A DNA stretch of 64,000 nucleotides from Trochalopteron elliotii (lineage: Eukaryota > Chordata > Aves > Passeriformes > Leiothrichidae). Shown piece after piece: positions 45,814 through 58,300 of the stretch; positions within the stretch are counted from its first letter, which is position 1, and the number at the start of each line of letters is the position of its first letter. A program made the position numbers and the translations under genes. The notes under the pieces are model-generated. The model saw nothing but the letters and a program-made list of their open reading frames with translations. It was not told where the DNA came from and did no database searches. The stretch spans positions 1,278,918-1,342,917 of the forward strand of contig JANPWX010000163.1 of NCBI GenBank assembly GCA_024734555.1. The letters are read 5' to 3'.

Positions 45814-47469
45814 AAAAGCTTTTGCATCAGGGCAACAACTGTCTTGCTAATTTTTTAAGCCATTTTCTGTGAGGTGCTGGACAACCTCAGAGGTATTGAA
45901 CCCTCATATAGCTAATTACACCTGTCTCTTTGAGAAATTCAGTACCAAAATACCACATGAAATGAGAAACAGAGAGGTGATTCACAAGCTGATGTGGGAA
46001 GAAGCTTCGGGAGTTAGGAAAACATGCATGATGTAGGCAATCAAGAAGGTAATAGTCATGTTATCCCAGAGGAGCATTTCACAGGGGCAATGTACTACAG
46101 TGCAAGAGGGGATGTAAAAATGGACAGTTTCAAAGCAATGTACCACTTGCCATTTTAAGCTGTAACACAGATGAAGACCTGCTGCCTCAGATCCCTGCCC
46201 TGGAAAGAAAAATGTGCCTGAAGGCAGCGACTAAAGGAGGAGTCAGGCTAGCTCTGGGCATTAATAAACCAAGCAGCAGATGTGTGACTAGGTGTGTGCT
46301 TTGTTTTGTGGAAAATGAAGTGAAACTGGAACACTTTCCTTATGCATAATTGCAAAAAGTTCAAAAGAAAAAGAGATAAAACATTTGCCATCAAAGGGAA
46401 GAGGAGATAATTTTGGCAAGACAACTGATATGAACTCTACTCTTAGCTCTACAGTGACAAGCTCAGTCTGGAAAGTTACTTGAAAGAAAGGCAAGAGGCC
46501 AGTCCCCCTCTGATAGTCACTGATAGTTTTCTCTTTCTGCTATTTTCATACCTGATATAATTAATGAGAAAATGTCAAAAATTACTCATAGCAAAGACAG
46601 TGAATGTGTTGAACCCTCTATGAGTAACAGCACAGTTCACATGAAATATGAAAAATTAATACCTGGCAGCAAATTAAAGTCTTTAAAGAAAAGATTGAAA
46701 ACACATTTCATCTTCTTCTAGAGTTTTAATATTTGCATGTATACTGTAGTCTTTCATTGTGAAGGCTAAGAGGAAACACCTACTGTTTTCCAAAATTTTG
46801 TTTGCACCAAGATTCTCCAAGGAAGTCCTGAGACATCAAGGATTTGAAGGAAACAGTGCTTTGTCCCTTGAGTATGTGCTCAAACATGGATTTTTTTTTT
46901 TTTCGGGAGCTGTCTTACATCTTTCCAAACAATGATGTTTCATACTTGACAGAAGTGGTAGCATTCCCAATCATCTGCATTCAATTCTGGGCAGCTTAAT
47001 TAATTAAGTGCTTATCTTAATATGCCATGGGAAAAAAACCCAAAAGTTTTCTTAGTGAAAATAGATATAATGTGCTGACAGAATGTCAAAATACAATTGG
47101 TAATTAGTGTGCATTGAGAGTTAAAAATATAGCACAAGAGTCAGAGTTTGGGAAAGCACTTGAGCTGCACAGTAACAGAAAAGAACAATGATTTTTCTTT
47201 CTCTGATGTCTCTTATAAGATGGGTTTTCTATGAGCTGTTTTCTTTGAGGATTTCAAATCTTCCATGGAGGGTTGACATCTGGAAATTGTCCCTTTCCAT
47301 CTGGTTTCTGCTTCCAAGTCTTGAAATATTTAGATGCATTTGGTTATTTCCCTTGTGTGAATGGCTCCAGTGAGTTCTTCCTCAGAGTTTTTCTTACTAC
47401 CAATAGGATGAATTTATTTAATTTACTGTAATATAAAAACAGAGAGATACCAGAAAAGCATCTGGAGTT
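45814..47469. other. Intergenic, nothing recognised
   Basis: AT-rich. It includes a T run near 46891-46903 and a TTAATTAATTAA palindrome near 46997-47008. No coding signal. Confidence 0.6.
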
Positions 47470-49070
47470 TAAATTAGCAAGGGAGGTGAAGGACAAGAAG
47501 AAGGGCTGCTGTAACAGAATTGAAAAAGGAGAACTAAAGAAATTGTGAGCCTGCTGCTAAGAACAGCTAGAGGTTGAGGGACAAAGGACACGGAAAAGGT
47601 GGAGGTGGTCAGTGCCTTTTTGCCTTTTTTGCTGTGCAAGACTGCCTTCAGACTCTCCTGCTCCTGAGGCTGGTTGCAGTCTCCTCTGTACAATACCCAG
47701 AGGAGAGGAAGACAGAGTAAGGGAGCACTCAAGCAAGTTGGGCATATAGAAGCCAGATGGTCCAGATGGGATGTCTCTAGGAGCACCAGGGGAGTGGGCC
47801 AACAACACTGTGTGGCTGCTCTATAGCAGCTTTCCAAGGGCATGACAAAGTTTATGGGGCAAGTTCTCTTGGAGGTCCTGTCCTGGTGCTTGAATGTCAA
47901 AGGGGTGATTGGGAGCAGCCAGCATGGAGTTACCAGCAGCACATTGTGCCTGATGAAACTGATTGCCTTCTGTGATGAGGCAAATGACTCACAGTGAGGA
48001 CAGAGTGTGGATGCTGAATATTTTGACTTTAGCAAAGCCTTTGGTGTGGTTTCTGACAGTATCTTGATAGCCAAATTGGTGAGATATGCTTGACTAAGCA
48101 GACAATAAGCAATAAGGTGAATGGATAATTGCCTGGACTATGTGTCTTCAAGGATTTTAATCAACAGTACAATGTGCATCTAGTTGATGGTCACTGTGGT
48201 AGTCTTCAGGGATTCATATTTGGGACAGGACTGTTTTATGTCTTCAAATTACCTGGATGATAGGACAGTGTGTGCTACTCAGAAAATTCACAGCTGATGC
48301 CAAGCTGTGTAGAGGGAGATCCTGCTCAACTGGAGGAATGCATTGACTGGACCCTCATGCAGTTCAGCAAAGGGAAGTGCAAAATCCTGCACCTGGGAAA
48401 GGAGAATCCCTGTAACCATCTGGGCCAGAGACTGTGATTAGCAGGCAACCTTGCAAAAAGGGAGCTATCAGTTTGGTGCTACAAGTTAAATATCAGTGAG
48501 CAGTGTATCCCTGTGGCAAAGACAGCCAATCACCTCCTGCACAGTTTTAGCAAAACCACACCCAGGGGGTCCAAGGAAATTACTATTTCTGTGTATTTGG
48601 CCTTTATGAGGTTGTGCTGAAAGTTCTGCATCCAGTTTTGGGCTTCCCATCACAAGAAAAATATGGACCTTCTGGGGCAAGTTCAGCTCCAGTCCTCAAG
48701 ATGTTCATGGGGCTGGAGTACATAATATAAAGGAAAGACCATGGGGACTTTTTTTTTCCAACAGAAGACAAGGCAAAGGGGAAAGTTTATTGCTGTCTAC
48801 AGCTGTTTAATGGGAGGGTGTAGAGAAGACAGACCCAAACTCTGGTCATAGGAGTGCAGTGAAAAGAGACAACAGAAATAGGGATAAGGAAAATTATAAA
48901 AAAATAGTAGAAAAACCATCTTCAATGTGAGGACTGTCAAAAAATGACACAAATGCCTATGGAAATTGTACAGTCTCCATCCTAGGAAACACCCAAATTC
49001 AAAAGGAGGCAACCTAGGCAACCTGCTCTAGATGGTCCTACTTTTAGTGGGAAGTGGACTGGAGACTGAC
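47470..49070 (+). mobile_element. Old CR1 LINE, long degraded copy (ORF2 C-terminal half to 3' region)
   Basis: The left end resembles the CR1 linker (gcaagggaggtgaaggacaa, then gaagggctgctgtaa). The middle gives reverse-transcriptase remnants (attttgactttagcaaagcc, then tttggtgtggtttctgacag, the 'FDFSKAFDTV' region). Further on is gcaaaatcctgcacctggga, and the right end has gggtgtagagaagac and gcaacctgctctaga, typical of the CR1 3' region. Many stops, shifts and internal deletions are present. The 201-codon frame on the opposite strand (47469-48074) is antisense to this element. Confidence 0.85.
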
Positions 49071-51547
49071 AGGGTTCTCTTCAAACCTGGAATACTCTCC
49101 AGTTCTCTGGCAGTGTTAATCCTGTAATAGCAATACTGTGTGAAACTAGAAGATGGTGGATTAGAGACAATGCTAAAAGCAACTGTTTTGGTTGGCCAAT
49201 CTAGGTATGGGGATTGGCCAGTCTAGGTTGAGAGCATTTGAGATGCAAGACACAAGAGCACTTTGGGATTTGTTTGATGTGGGAGCCAGGGAGAAGGAAC
49301 TAATGCAGGGGCCAAACATAATGACTGTGAAGCTATTAAGTGCCTTATGGAAAATCCTGACTCATTGCATTGTAAATACTGTTCAGATCAAATTACGAGT
49401 GAGAAATGTGAGCACCTTTTGAGAGAGATCAACATTTCATGGTTGATAACTGTTTCCAGAGTGAGCTAGATTAGAGTGTTACATCCAGTGCTCCACAGCT
49501 CTGAAAGCACCTCAGCCAGAGACCTCAGCAATACCTTTGAGAAAGGGCAGGTGGTTCTTTCAGCTGTCCTCCTGTACAAATAGTAGTTCATTAGAAAACA
49601 CAAAATGAACAATCTTAAAAGATGGCTTGTTTAGTAAAGTAAATCTTTAGAGCTGTCACTTGAAGAACAATGATTTTTAAACTGACCTTGAACAAATAGT
49701 TTGTGTGACTATTTAATGTGAACTAACTGTAGTCAGTGGCTTGCTCACTAAAGCTCTAGCTCAGATGTTTGTCTTGTATGCCCAGTATGACACCCAGCCT
49801 GTTCTCAGTGGCCCAAATGTATGGTGCTGATCCTCTTCTTTGGCTCTAATTAGTACTGCATTTCTCCAAAAATGCATTTTCTTCAATTACAGAATAGAAT
49901 AATTAATTCTGGGAATTCATTTCCATGATAAAAAGTAATATTTCAACATATTAGTTATTATCTAGAAAATGGCTGGCAGCATCATGTTACAGGCTAGTTC
50001 TTCCTAGTTGTGACTTGCAAAATTCTTATTTCAGAGAGGCTGCCAATGCACTCTGGCCATTACCACATACCTAATAATTGCAAAGGACATAACTACCTGA
50101 ATTCAGGATTTTCATTAGTAAAATTGCTATTCTCAGAATTCTGAAAGGCCGATGTCAAATGGAATCCTAGAATGCTTCTCCTCAGACCCATTTTTATCAG
50201 CAAGCTCACAATACTGCTTCTGTCTCTGCTGACATATATTGATTCTAAGTTTTCACGACAGAGATAATGGCTTTGCTAATGGCACAGTAAGTATCACAAT
50301 TTACATCAGCTATAAATCATCGAGTACCTCAAGAGCATATAATCTACCATGAATGAGCTGAGTCATAAATTGTGTCCCTGTTACATTTGTGTCAGTCCAG
50401 CAAACCTATATCACTTATCTCTCCCCAGCCTACACATTTCAAAGTGCCACAGGGGAGGAAAGAAAAAAAAAAGACAACAGATAACTCTAGAAATTGATTT
50501 TCAGACATGTAACAACACATCTAAGAAAGGTCAGCAAGTAAACTCCTTCTTGGGGTTGTTGGCAAAATAAAGTAAAATTGACACAAACTAAAAAAAAAGG
50601 ATGACAGTAAATTCATCTATCTGCCCTCTGGCTTTCAAGTCTACCTGTGGCCTCATCATTTAGGAGGAAAGACAAGGATCCCAGAGAGCACCACACACAT
50701 GGACAGTGCATTAAAATGGACTTTTTGTCCTTCATCATGAGCAGGTGGTTTTGCCTTCAGAAGTGGTGTGGCACTTTCCCAGCCTGCTGTGGAATAGTTC
50801 TTCATGGGCAGCCAAGGAGTTAATTTAAATGATGTTCTCTCTGCTCCCTGCCAGGAAAATGAGCCTTCCTGGCCAGGGCAGAGGGCAGAGTGACCTGCTG
50901 CTGCAGGGGACACAAACGCAGTCTCAATTTTACGTAACTGCTTTAAAAAATTTAAGCTGTCATGCTTCAAGACACAAGTACTTGACTGAATGGAGGGAGC
51001 AACCCTTGGCCAGTTTTCCACTAATCTCTGTCCTGACTGCTGTGCATTTTATCTGTGTCTGACATTGACAAATGCAGTGGTTGTAAAAGCCTTCAGTGAA
51101 AGGAAAAGATTGAGGCAGGCAAGAAAATTAACACAAAGTTTACCCTCAAGCTGCTCTCTGCTAAATGTTTTCCTGGCATTCTTTCTGCTGGGGCAGTGCT
51201 GCTTTGGGACCCAGGACTGTCTCTGTGATGTGCTCTGCCATGTGGGCTTTTAAATAAGCTGATATCTAGACAGACTCTGGTTTTCTCTCCCATGAGCAGC
51301 AGTAGTTGTGAACATTTGCCAGGGTTTCTCTTCAGACTTTTAAAAGTTGTGCCTAGATTTATCTTAGTACGTAGACTGTATCATGTCAAAGAAGTCAAGT
51401 CACACTGGGCTCTTGGACAGTTTAGCTTGGGGGAAAACAGATCAGTCTCCTGGATGGTTTATCAGGTCTGAAAAAAATGGATTGCTCTCTTTTTGAGCCT
51501 TTATACAGGACCTTGGTGGAATTAGCAATGCAAGCCTAGTTTTGCTA
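49071..51547. other. Intergenic, nothing recognised
   Basis: AT-rich with short open frames only. No repeat family recognised. Confidence 0.6.
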
Positions 51548-51675
51548 ATCATGGAATCCTGGATTGGTTTGGGTGGAAAGGGACCTTAAAGATCACCTAG
51601 TTCCACACCCCCTCCCCAGGGATGTCCCACCGGGTCAGGCTGCCCAGAGCCCTCTGCAGCCTGGCCTCAGTCAGA
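51548..51675 (-). mobile_element. CR1 LINE 3'-end fragment, minus strand
   Basis: It begins atcatggaatcctggattgg and continues gggaccttaaagatcacctag, then gctgcccagagccctctgc and agcctggcctcag. This is the reversed CR1 tail with its well-conserved 'GGACCTTAAAGATCA' block. About 128 bases remain. Confidence 0.92.
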
Positions 51676-54600
51676 AGCAGAACCGAGCCTGACTGCATGA
51701 GATGCAAAAACATTTGACATGAATAACATGAAATGAGTCTACAGAGCAGGCAGCTGCAGTACTGCCTTTCAGCAGAGCTTGAATGGCAATGCAGAGTATT
51801 TTTAAATGTTTTGATATCTCTCTTAGGCCAGGAAAACCCAAGAGATCACCCCACTCATGCTGCAGAAAAATTTTCAGCTAATTGTGGAAAACCCTCATTC
51901 CAGTTAGCAGGCTCTACAATGCCTACAGCTAACTCTAACCTTCACAGGAACTGAACTAAGATATTTTGCAGAACAAGTATTCAAAAATAACCATTCTATC
52001 TCTTGATCTTTGCAAGTATCTCATTTTATTTAGAAGTATTCCTAATAGAAGTTGGAACTGTTAGTATAGATTGTGTCTATGAAAAAATTGCAAACAACAG
52101 CACTGACACAAATTGAATTGTTGAATAATGAAACAATTGACTAATTTTGTGCAATGTCCTTTGCTGAGACTCAGCAAAGCCATGAGAACCCTAGGTTACC
52201 CTGACTTCCTGCAAGTCATCATAAGATCATTTGCTATCCTGAGCAGAGACACACAAGCCATGGAATTTTCTTATTCTATATAATGCAGACAATTAAGCAA
52301 AAATTAAATTCTGAAGACAAAAGTAACCACAAAATCTATACATTCCCTTCATATTGGACCTGTGTAGTCATTTCTTTGGTGTTGAAGGCATATCATAGGA
52401 ATTTTGCTTGGTTTTATTTTACATAAACTGTATCCATATAAAGCCTACTGTCAAGCACAGGATTCCTGGAAACAACAATCTCTAGCTAGAATGCTTCGCA
52501 TTCACAACTCTGTCATGTTGGAGTTTTCTGCCCTGCTGTGTATATTCCATTTTAGAGCAATAACTCGTTTTCTTTGTAGGTGAATAATATATGATCTTTA
52601 ATAATGGAATAGCCCCTCACACTGTAAAATAAAGCACATTTTGAAATGTTTTACCCTTAAATAATACTATAATTAGTATGTGTTTCACTGCAAAGTGTCT
52701 CAAGAACCTTTCTATTCCTCTTCCTAAGAAGCATTCAATCAAGTTCAGTTATTCCGGGTCTGGAACATGAGAACTACTGTGATAAGTTTATGATGCAGTG
52801 TGCTTGCTGTGGAATGGGAGCATCCTAACTCCATAGAAAGCCATAGATAATTAAATAGATCTGGTCTCTTCATAAAATATTTTTCATCTATGAAATATTG
52901 TAAAGAAGTTTCTCCTTTCTTCTATGAGCATTTGAAAATAACTAAAACTCTTTTATTTTCTTTTCCTTCAGCAAGATTGTTTCAGGTAGAGGCTATATTT
53001 CAACAAAAAAAAAATCATAAAGAAAATAAAAAAGGTTTTGTGATAGTTGCCACCACTTTTTGTTTCATCTTCAAAGTCAAATATTTTGCTTTGGGCCTTT
53101 ATCCAAAGACTGCTATGATAAATAATAGATGCTATACTATTTGTAAAATGTTATTTTTATGTTCCTTCTATTTCAGCAAATCCTGCCCTTTTCTAATATT
53201 AAGAAATCTGTATGGTTGGTATCTAAAAATAGTTTTTAGCGCAAGAAAAATGATCTTCACTTTCCTTTACTCATTTGTTCTTGACTAAACTTTATGGGTA
53301 CATTTCAGCTGAAAAGAAATTAATACCATGATTGGGACTCCCCTGATATGACTGCAAAGAGCTGTGGGTGGGAGGAGGGAAGGAGAGAAAGGCATGATTG
53401 CCTCTCTATAAATAGAGTATTCTCTGCACATCACCAATTCTGCACAGATGTCTGTCAATGGCATAGATGCTACTTCAGAAATTACTTAAACAGCTGCATT
53501 CCAGGCAGAGAGGAGACAATTAACAAATGGATTTGGGTTCCAGAAACATTTTGTTTGGTGACAGATATTTGGATACAATCTCTACTTTTTATTTATGGAA
53601 TAAATGTTCTTAATCTGATTTCCTTCTATTATTTATCAGAAGAACATAAGTAATTATCTTCTAGGTGAAGATGTTTATATCACAGTCTAAGAGTCAATAA
53701 TTTATTACTTTACTAGGAGAAAATAGATGCCTTTGAAGTACTGTTTGACTAACCACAGACCTTTTCTCTGGGCAAAGGACATGCACAATATTTGATGAGG
53801 GAATATATAAAATCTGAAGCAGAGGGGCTACTTTCCAAGAAGAGGACAGACTTCTCAGGGAGAGCTTTTCTAGAGGAGTGTTGGCCCACCCCTACAAAAT
53901 GTCCTTTATGGGGATGAATACTCAACTTTTCAAGTTTCCAAACCCAAAGTAAATTTCCTTCTGGAAAGTCCTAGATAGTTATATAAACACTTTTGCCTAG
54001 AAAATAATTCTTTACATAATAATAAACTGCTGGATAATCTGGGGGAACATGAGACAAATTCAATATCCAGGATTATGTAGTCAGGTTAGGTAACATATTT
54101 GTGCCTCTTTGTCTTAAAATCTATGCATCCTTAATAATTCCCTGGATAACTTTCAGATTTTGGTAAGGAGTGCCACCACATCCTGTTTTAATTAAGTTGC
54201 TTAGAAATACCATGGATAAGGGTTTACCTTCCTTGGTAGTTCCCTCTCATTTCACTGACTGAAACAAACCTGGAGGACTCCTAAAGGGACTAGGATTGCA
54301 CTACTTCTTTTTGCAGCTATTTCAAAAATATTCGGAATATTTTCCCTTTTTTCCCCTGCTTTGCTAAATAATCTGTGTGGCTGTCCCTGATCAGCTGGCA
54401 TTAACAGGGGGCTGGGGTGAAGAAGACAAGGCAAGGGGAACAGGAAAGGTATTTCAGGGAGTGTGGGGAGTGAGGCAAGTGCAATGGGAAGGAACCAGCT
54501 GCTGTGCTTTAAAGTATGTGGCACGTGTTACCATGGAGCAAGATACATGCAGGAAGCTAATGGAGCTGGTGTAGTCTCTCAGAGGAGATAATTTAGGTAT

Positions 54601-55021
54601 GCTGGATATCCTAACTGCCTTTTTAAAGCCTGGAATAATTTGCTTCTAATTTCTGAGCAGGGACTTGAAGCCCACACAGCAGTAAGTCTTGATAATTATT
54701 AATTATATGTTTTCCTTCTGTTCTCTATGACCTTGTTTGTAAAAGCTGTGTGGTAAAGCTAGAATATTAAGAGGTTTATGGGCTCTGGCATGCCACCTAG
54801 CTGGAAAAGAGGAAAATATTGAAAGAACAAATGGATAACAGAAGGTATAACCTTGAACTTGCACTCTTTCAGAAGGCACTGAAATGTGGAGTGCACTCAT
54901 CCAGCACACATGGCCACTGAAGTGTTGCAGTGCGTGATTAAGGTTTTTCAAAGTTGCATATGTATTTTGTTTATTTCTTTGTATTGGTATATCCCTTTCA
55001 ATCCCCCCACCTCCAATTCCC
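51676..55021. other. Intergenic, nothing recognised
   Basis: AT-rich. A 132-codon frame at 52890-53288 is rich in Phe, Lys and Ile, as expected for open AT-rich DNA, and has no recognisable domain. Confidence 0.6.
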
Positions 55022-55382
55022 TGTGGTATCACCCTGATGGACCTGAGGGAAATGTTCTCCTATTTGACCAGGTGCTGAAGCACCCACCTTTCCCCTTGTT
55101 GTGTTAAGCACCTCTGTCCTGAACCACCCCCTTCCTTCCCCCGCATTGACCCAAAGTTCTCCCCTGCCCAGGCTGTGCCCTGGATACTTAAGGAGAGAGC
55201 CAAGGCCCAAAACTGGCTCTGGCACGTGGAGTTCACTGGAATAAAACCTTTCCAACCCACGCCCAGGGTCCGCTCTATCTTCCAAGCCTCAGACCACGCT
55301 ACAGCCTGAGACTGAAACCCACCAAACTTTCCTTTTGTGCTGGTCCAAGAACTACTGCTGGCCGGTAAGCAGCTCAGAAACC
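55022..55382 (+). mobile_element. Probable solo LTR of an endogenous retrovirus, plus strand
   Basis: A GC-richer block of about 360 bases in AT-rich surroundings. It begins TGTGGTATCACC. A TATA-like ggatacttaag lies at 55182-55192, and AATAAA at 55240-55245 is followed by acctttccaacccacgcc and a long C-rich stretch of U5 type. Promoter, poly(A) signal and U5 are in LTR order. No internal retroviral genes adjoin. The right end is a guess and the family is not identified. Confidence 0.5.
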
Positions 55383-58300
55383 AGCTCACTGAAGGAGTGA
55401 GGAGGTGATTTCCTGCTTTAGCTACAATTAAAATTCACACACACTCTCTTCTTTCAGTCTGATCTAAAATGGCATCAGGCAGCAAAGGCATATGGCAAAC
55501 TACCCATGGAGGAAATTCTAGCTTGAAAACCTGCCTTAGCTTTATCCCAGCAAAGATCCAGACACCACGGCTTTGCCTCAAGCATTACAGTGTATCACAA
55601 AAGGAGGGACTCAAGTACCATGGGGGACACAAATTGAATCTGAAGAGAAGAAACTTTGGTAGGAAAATTTTGCTTCTTCTTCATTTCCTGGTAAGAAGTT
55701 GCACTACCCTCCTATTACAAGATCACTGTGTTCCTTTCCAAATGTGGATATTAGTCTAAAAATCCAGCCTTCTGTAAATGTGAACACTTATGTTGTTTTT
55801 TATGTTGTACCTACTTAAAGAAGTGCTGCCCTCTGATCTTTCTCCAGTTGTCTGAGACAAAATATTTTTTCCCGCTAGAAATAATGAAGTTACCTGACTT
55901 GCAATAGGAGAACAATGTTCTGGAAACCATGAAAGCAGGATGTTTACCACAGTTACAAAGAAAAAAATATAACACAACCTGGATTTCAAGATGCTGAGGA
56001 GATACATTTTGCTTTTGACTTCTCTGAAAAAATCAATTGGCCTTCAATCCTTGATACACTCAGAAGAAAACATTTCCGTACTAATTCTGTCATGGTTTTC
56101 TTCCACAGGCTTGGAACATAATGTCATTCTCTGCACGGTAGCTTGTATAGTAAATTAATTATTGCAGTGTTGTTGGGAAGAGCCCCTGAGAAGTTCAGAC
56201 ACTATAAAACCAGTGTCCACCCACACTTTACTTTTAACATTATCGCAGAACACAAGCACAGAATATCTCAAATTAAGTTAGAAATCTCAAGCCTTTTATC
56301 TCCTGCCCTTTTGACTAACAATGTAATGTGTTTCTCAGCTCTTCAAATTGCAGAAAGTGGTCTCACTAGATTAGCAACTTCTGTGATAAAGATTTATGCA
56401 CAATTATGACCGGTAAGAGAGGAAAAAGAATGGCAGTTTTATGAAAGCATAGATGTCTGCTGCAAAAGGTAGATTGGACTGGGAAAGTTAGGGCAATAAT
56501 ACAACACCCCTTTCTTGCCTGAATAATATTTTAAAACACATCCCTGTTTGCAGTGTGATGAGTGCTACAAAGAGGTCACAGCTGCCTCCCAGAGCTGCTT
56601 GGAATGTGGAAGAAATTATGAATTTTTCTGTCATCTTCCCTTGTCTTTGTCCTCTCCACATTTGCTTTATCTCCCATTTGTGTCATTTTGGTGAATCCAC
56701 AGATGTATTGTCTCTGAGATAAAGAAGTGCCTTTTTGCTTGACTGGGCTCTCTAGTGAATATGGAAGCATATGCTCTGTATTACAAGGCAGCAGTGGCTC
56801 AGCTCCTCCTGGTGAGGACTAGAAGTTGAAAACTGGTTAGCAGAACCCCTGACATTCTGATTAGGTGCTGCCAATTTTTGCTGTCTGGGAAAAACTTGGA
56901 ATAGATTGCACCTGGGCCACTAATTTTATTTCACAAATAAAGTAGCTTACTAATGTGAGAAAATAAAGGTTGTGTAAAAGTAGGGAGAGAAGAGACCTTT
57001 ACTGTGCTCACCTGCTGCCAGTCAACTGGGAAGCATCAACCCTAAATACAGTTCCTGCAGCTTGTGAGCACATTGAAGGCAAAAGCAGAAGCACAGGAGG
57101 AAAATTTGGTGCCAAGGAAAAGCAGCACAGTCTCCAAACTATCTTTAGTGCCACCAATGGTTTGGCTCTGGGTCCTCAGGAGAGCAAAAATAATTAATGG
57201 ACTTGTCTGGAAGGGCTTTAGAGAGTTGGAAATCCCTGGGAGAGCCATTCTCCAGGCAGAAAAACTCAGCCTGCAACACACAGTCAGACCTGATTATGTG
57301 TATTTCCAGATCAGTTCCAACAGGGACTGCAGAGACATGGCTGCTTTACCCTTTATGGTGCTTTATAGGAACACAGACCACCTGGAGCATCAGGTCTGCT
57401 CTTCCACTGCTTTATTTTTAGGGCCAGTCATCACTACTTCCCTTAACAGCTGTTCAGAAGTGTCAAGTGATTCATTTCTTCTTCTCTTGCTCTCTATTTT
57501 GTTACATCAAAATTTAGAAGTCCAGATGAAACTTAGGCAAAAAGAAAGTAATTAATACAGCATCACTTCATTTGCAATCCCTGCACCCAATGTTACACTT
57601 CCAATTACATATTCTTATAAAACACATAAGTGCTACAGAAGTTAGCATGTTATGTAAACAAGGCAGCTGGCCCAGAGGAAGATTTACCCTGTTGTAGTTT
57701 GTTATCATGGGAATTTTGCTCCATTAAATTGTGAATTCAGTGAGAGAAGTGACCACATCAGCGAACAAGAATTCCTCAGCAAAGGGAAAACACCAATAGA
57801 TACAACATACAGCAACCTCTCTACACAGACACAGTGCACACTTCTGGCTGTGGTCACCTGAAATCACAGGGATTTTGAACATTGTGCCCCAGGTTATAAC
57901 ATCTCCAGTATGTCAGGGATATTACTGGTGCTTTAAATCTTGGGCTTTTTATGGCAATATTGTACAGAATCACACACCTGTCTTATACTAAGACAGAGTT
58001 AAGGATAATAAGATCTTTTCTTAATGTTCTCTTCAGGTCTTGAAATTTTAGTGATTTTTTTTTTTACTAAAATTATTATGTTACTTTTTTGGTAGTATTC
58101 AAGTACCTATAACTGCAGCTGTCCACAGCAGTCATCTGCAGCAGAAGAGTAAGGGTTATTCAGCTTTAATGTGTGATTCAGCCATGAGAAATTGGGTGTC
58201 TTTAACCAAGCTGATACCAATGAAAATCTACTTTTAAAATAAGCCATTTACATCAGTGAAGAAAGATGGCAGTGTAGTGAGAACATATTGTCTGGCACAA

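Noticed and set aside
47469..48074. 201-codon open frame on the minus strand
   Set aside because: It is antisense to a degraded CR1 element on the plus strand and has no domain of its own.
52890..53288. 132-codon frame
   Set aside because: Composition (Phe, Ile, Lys, Tyr) is what open AT-rich DNA gives, and no domain is seen.
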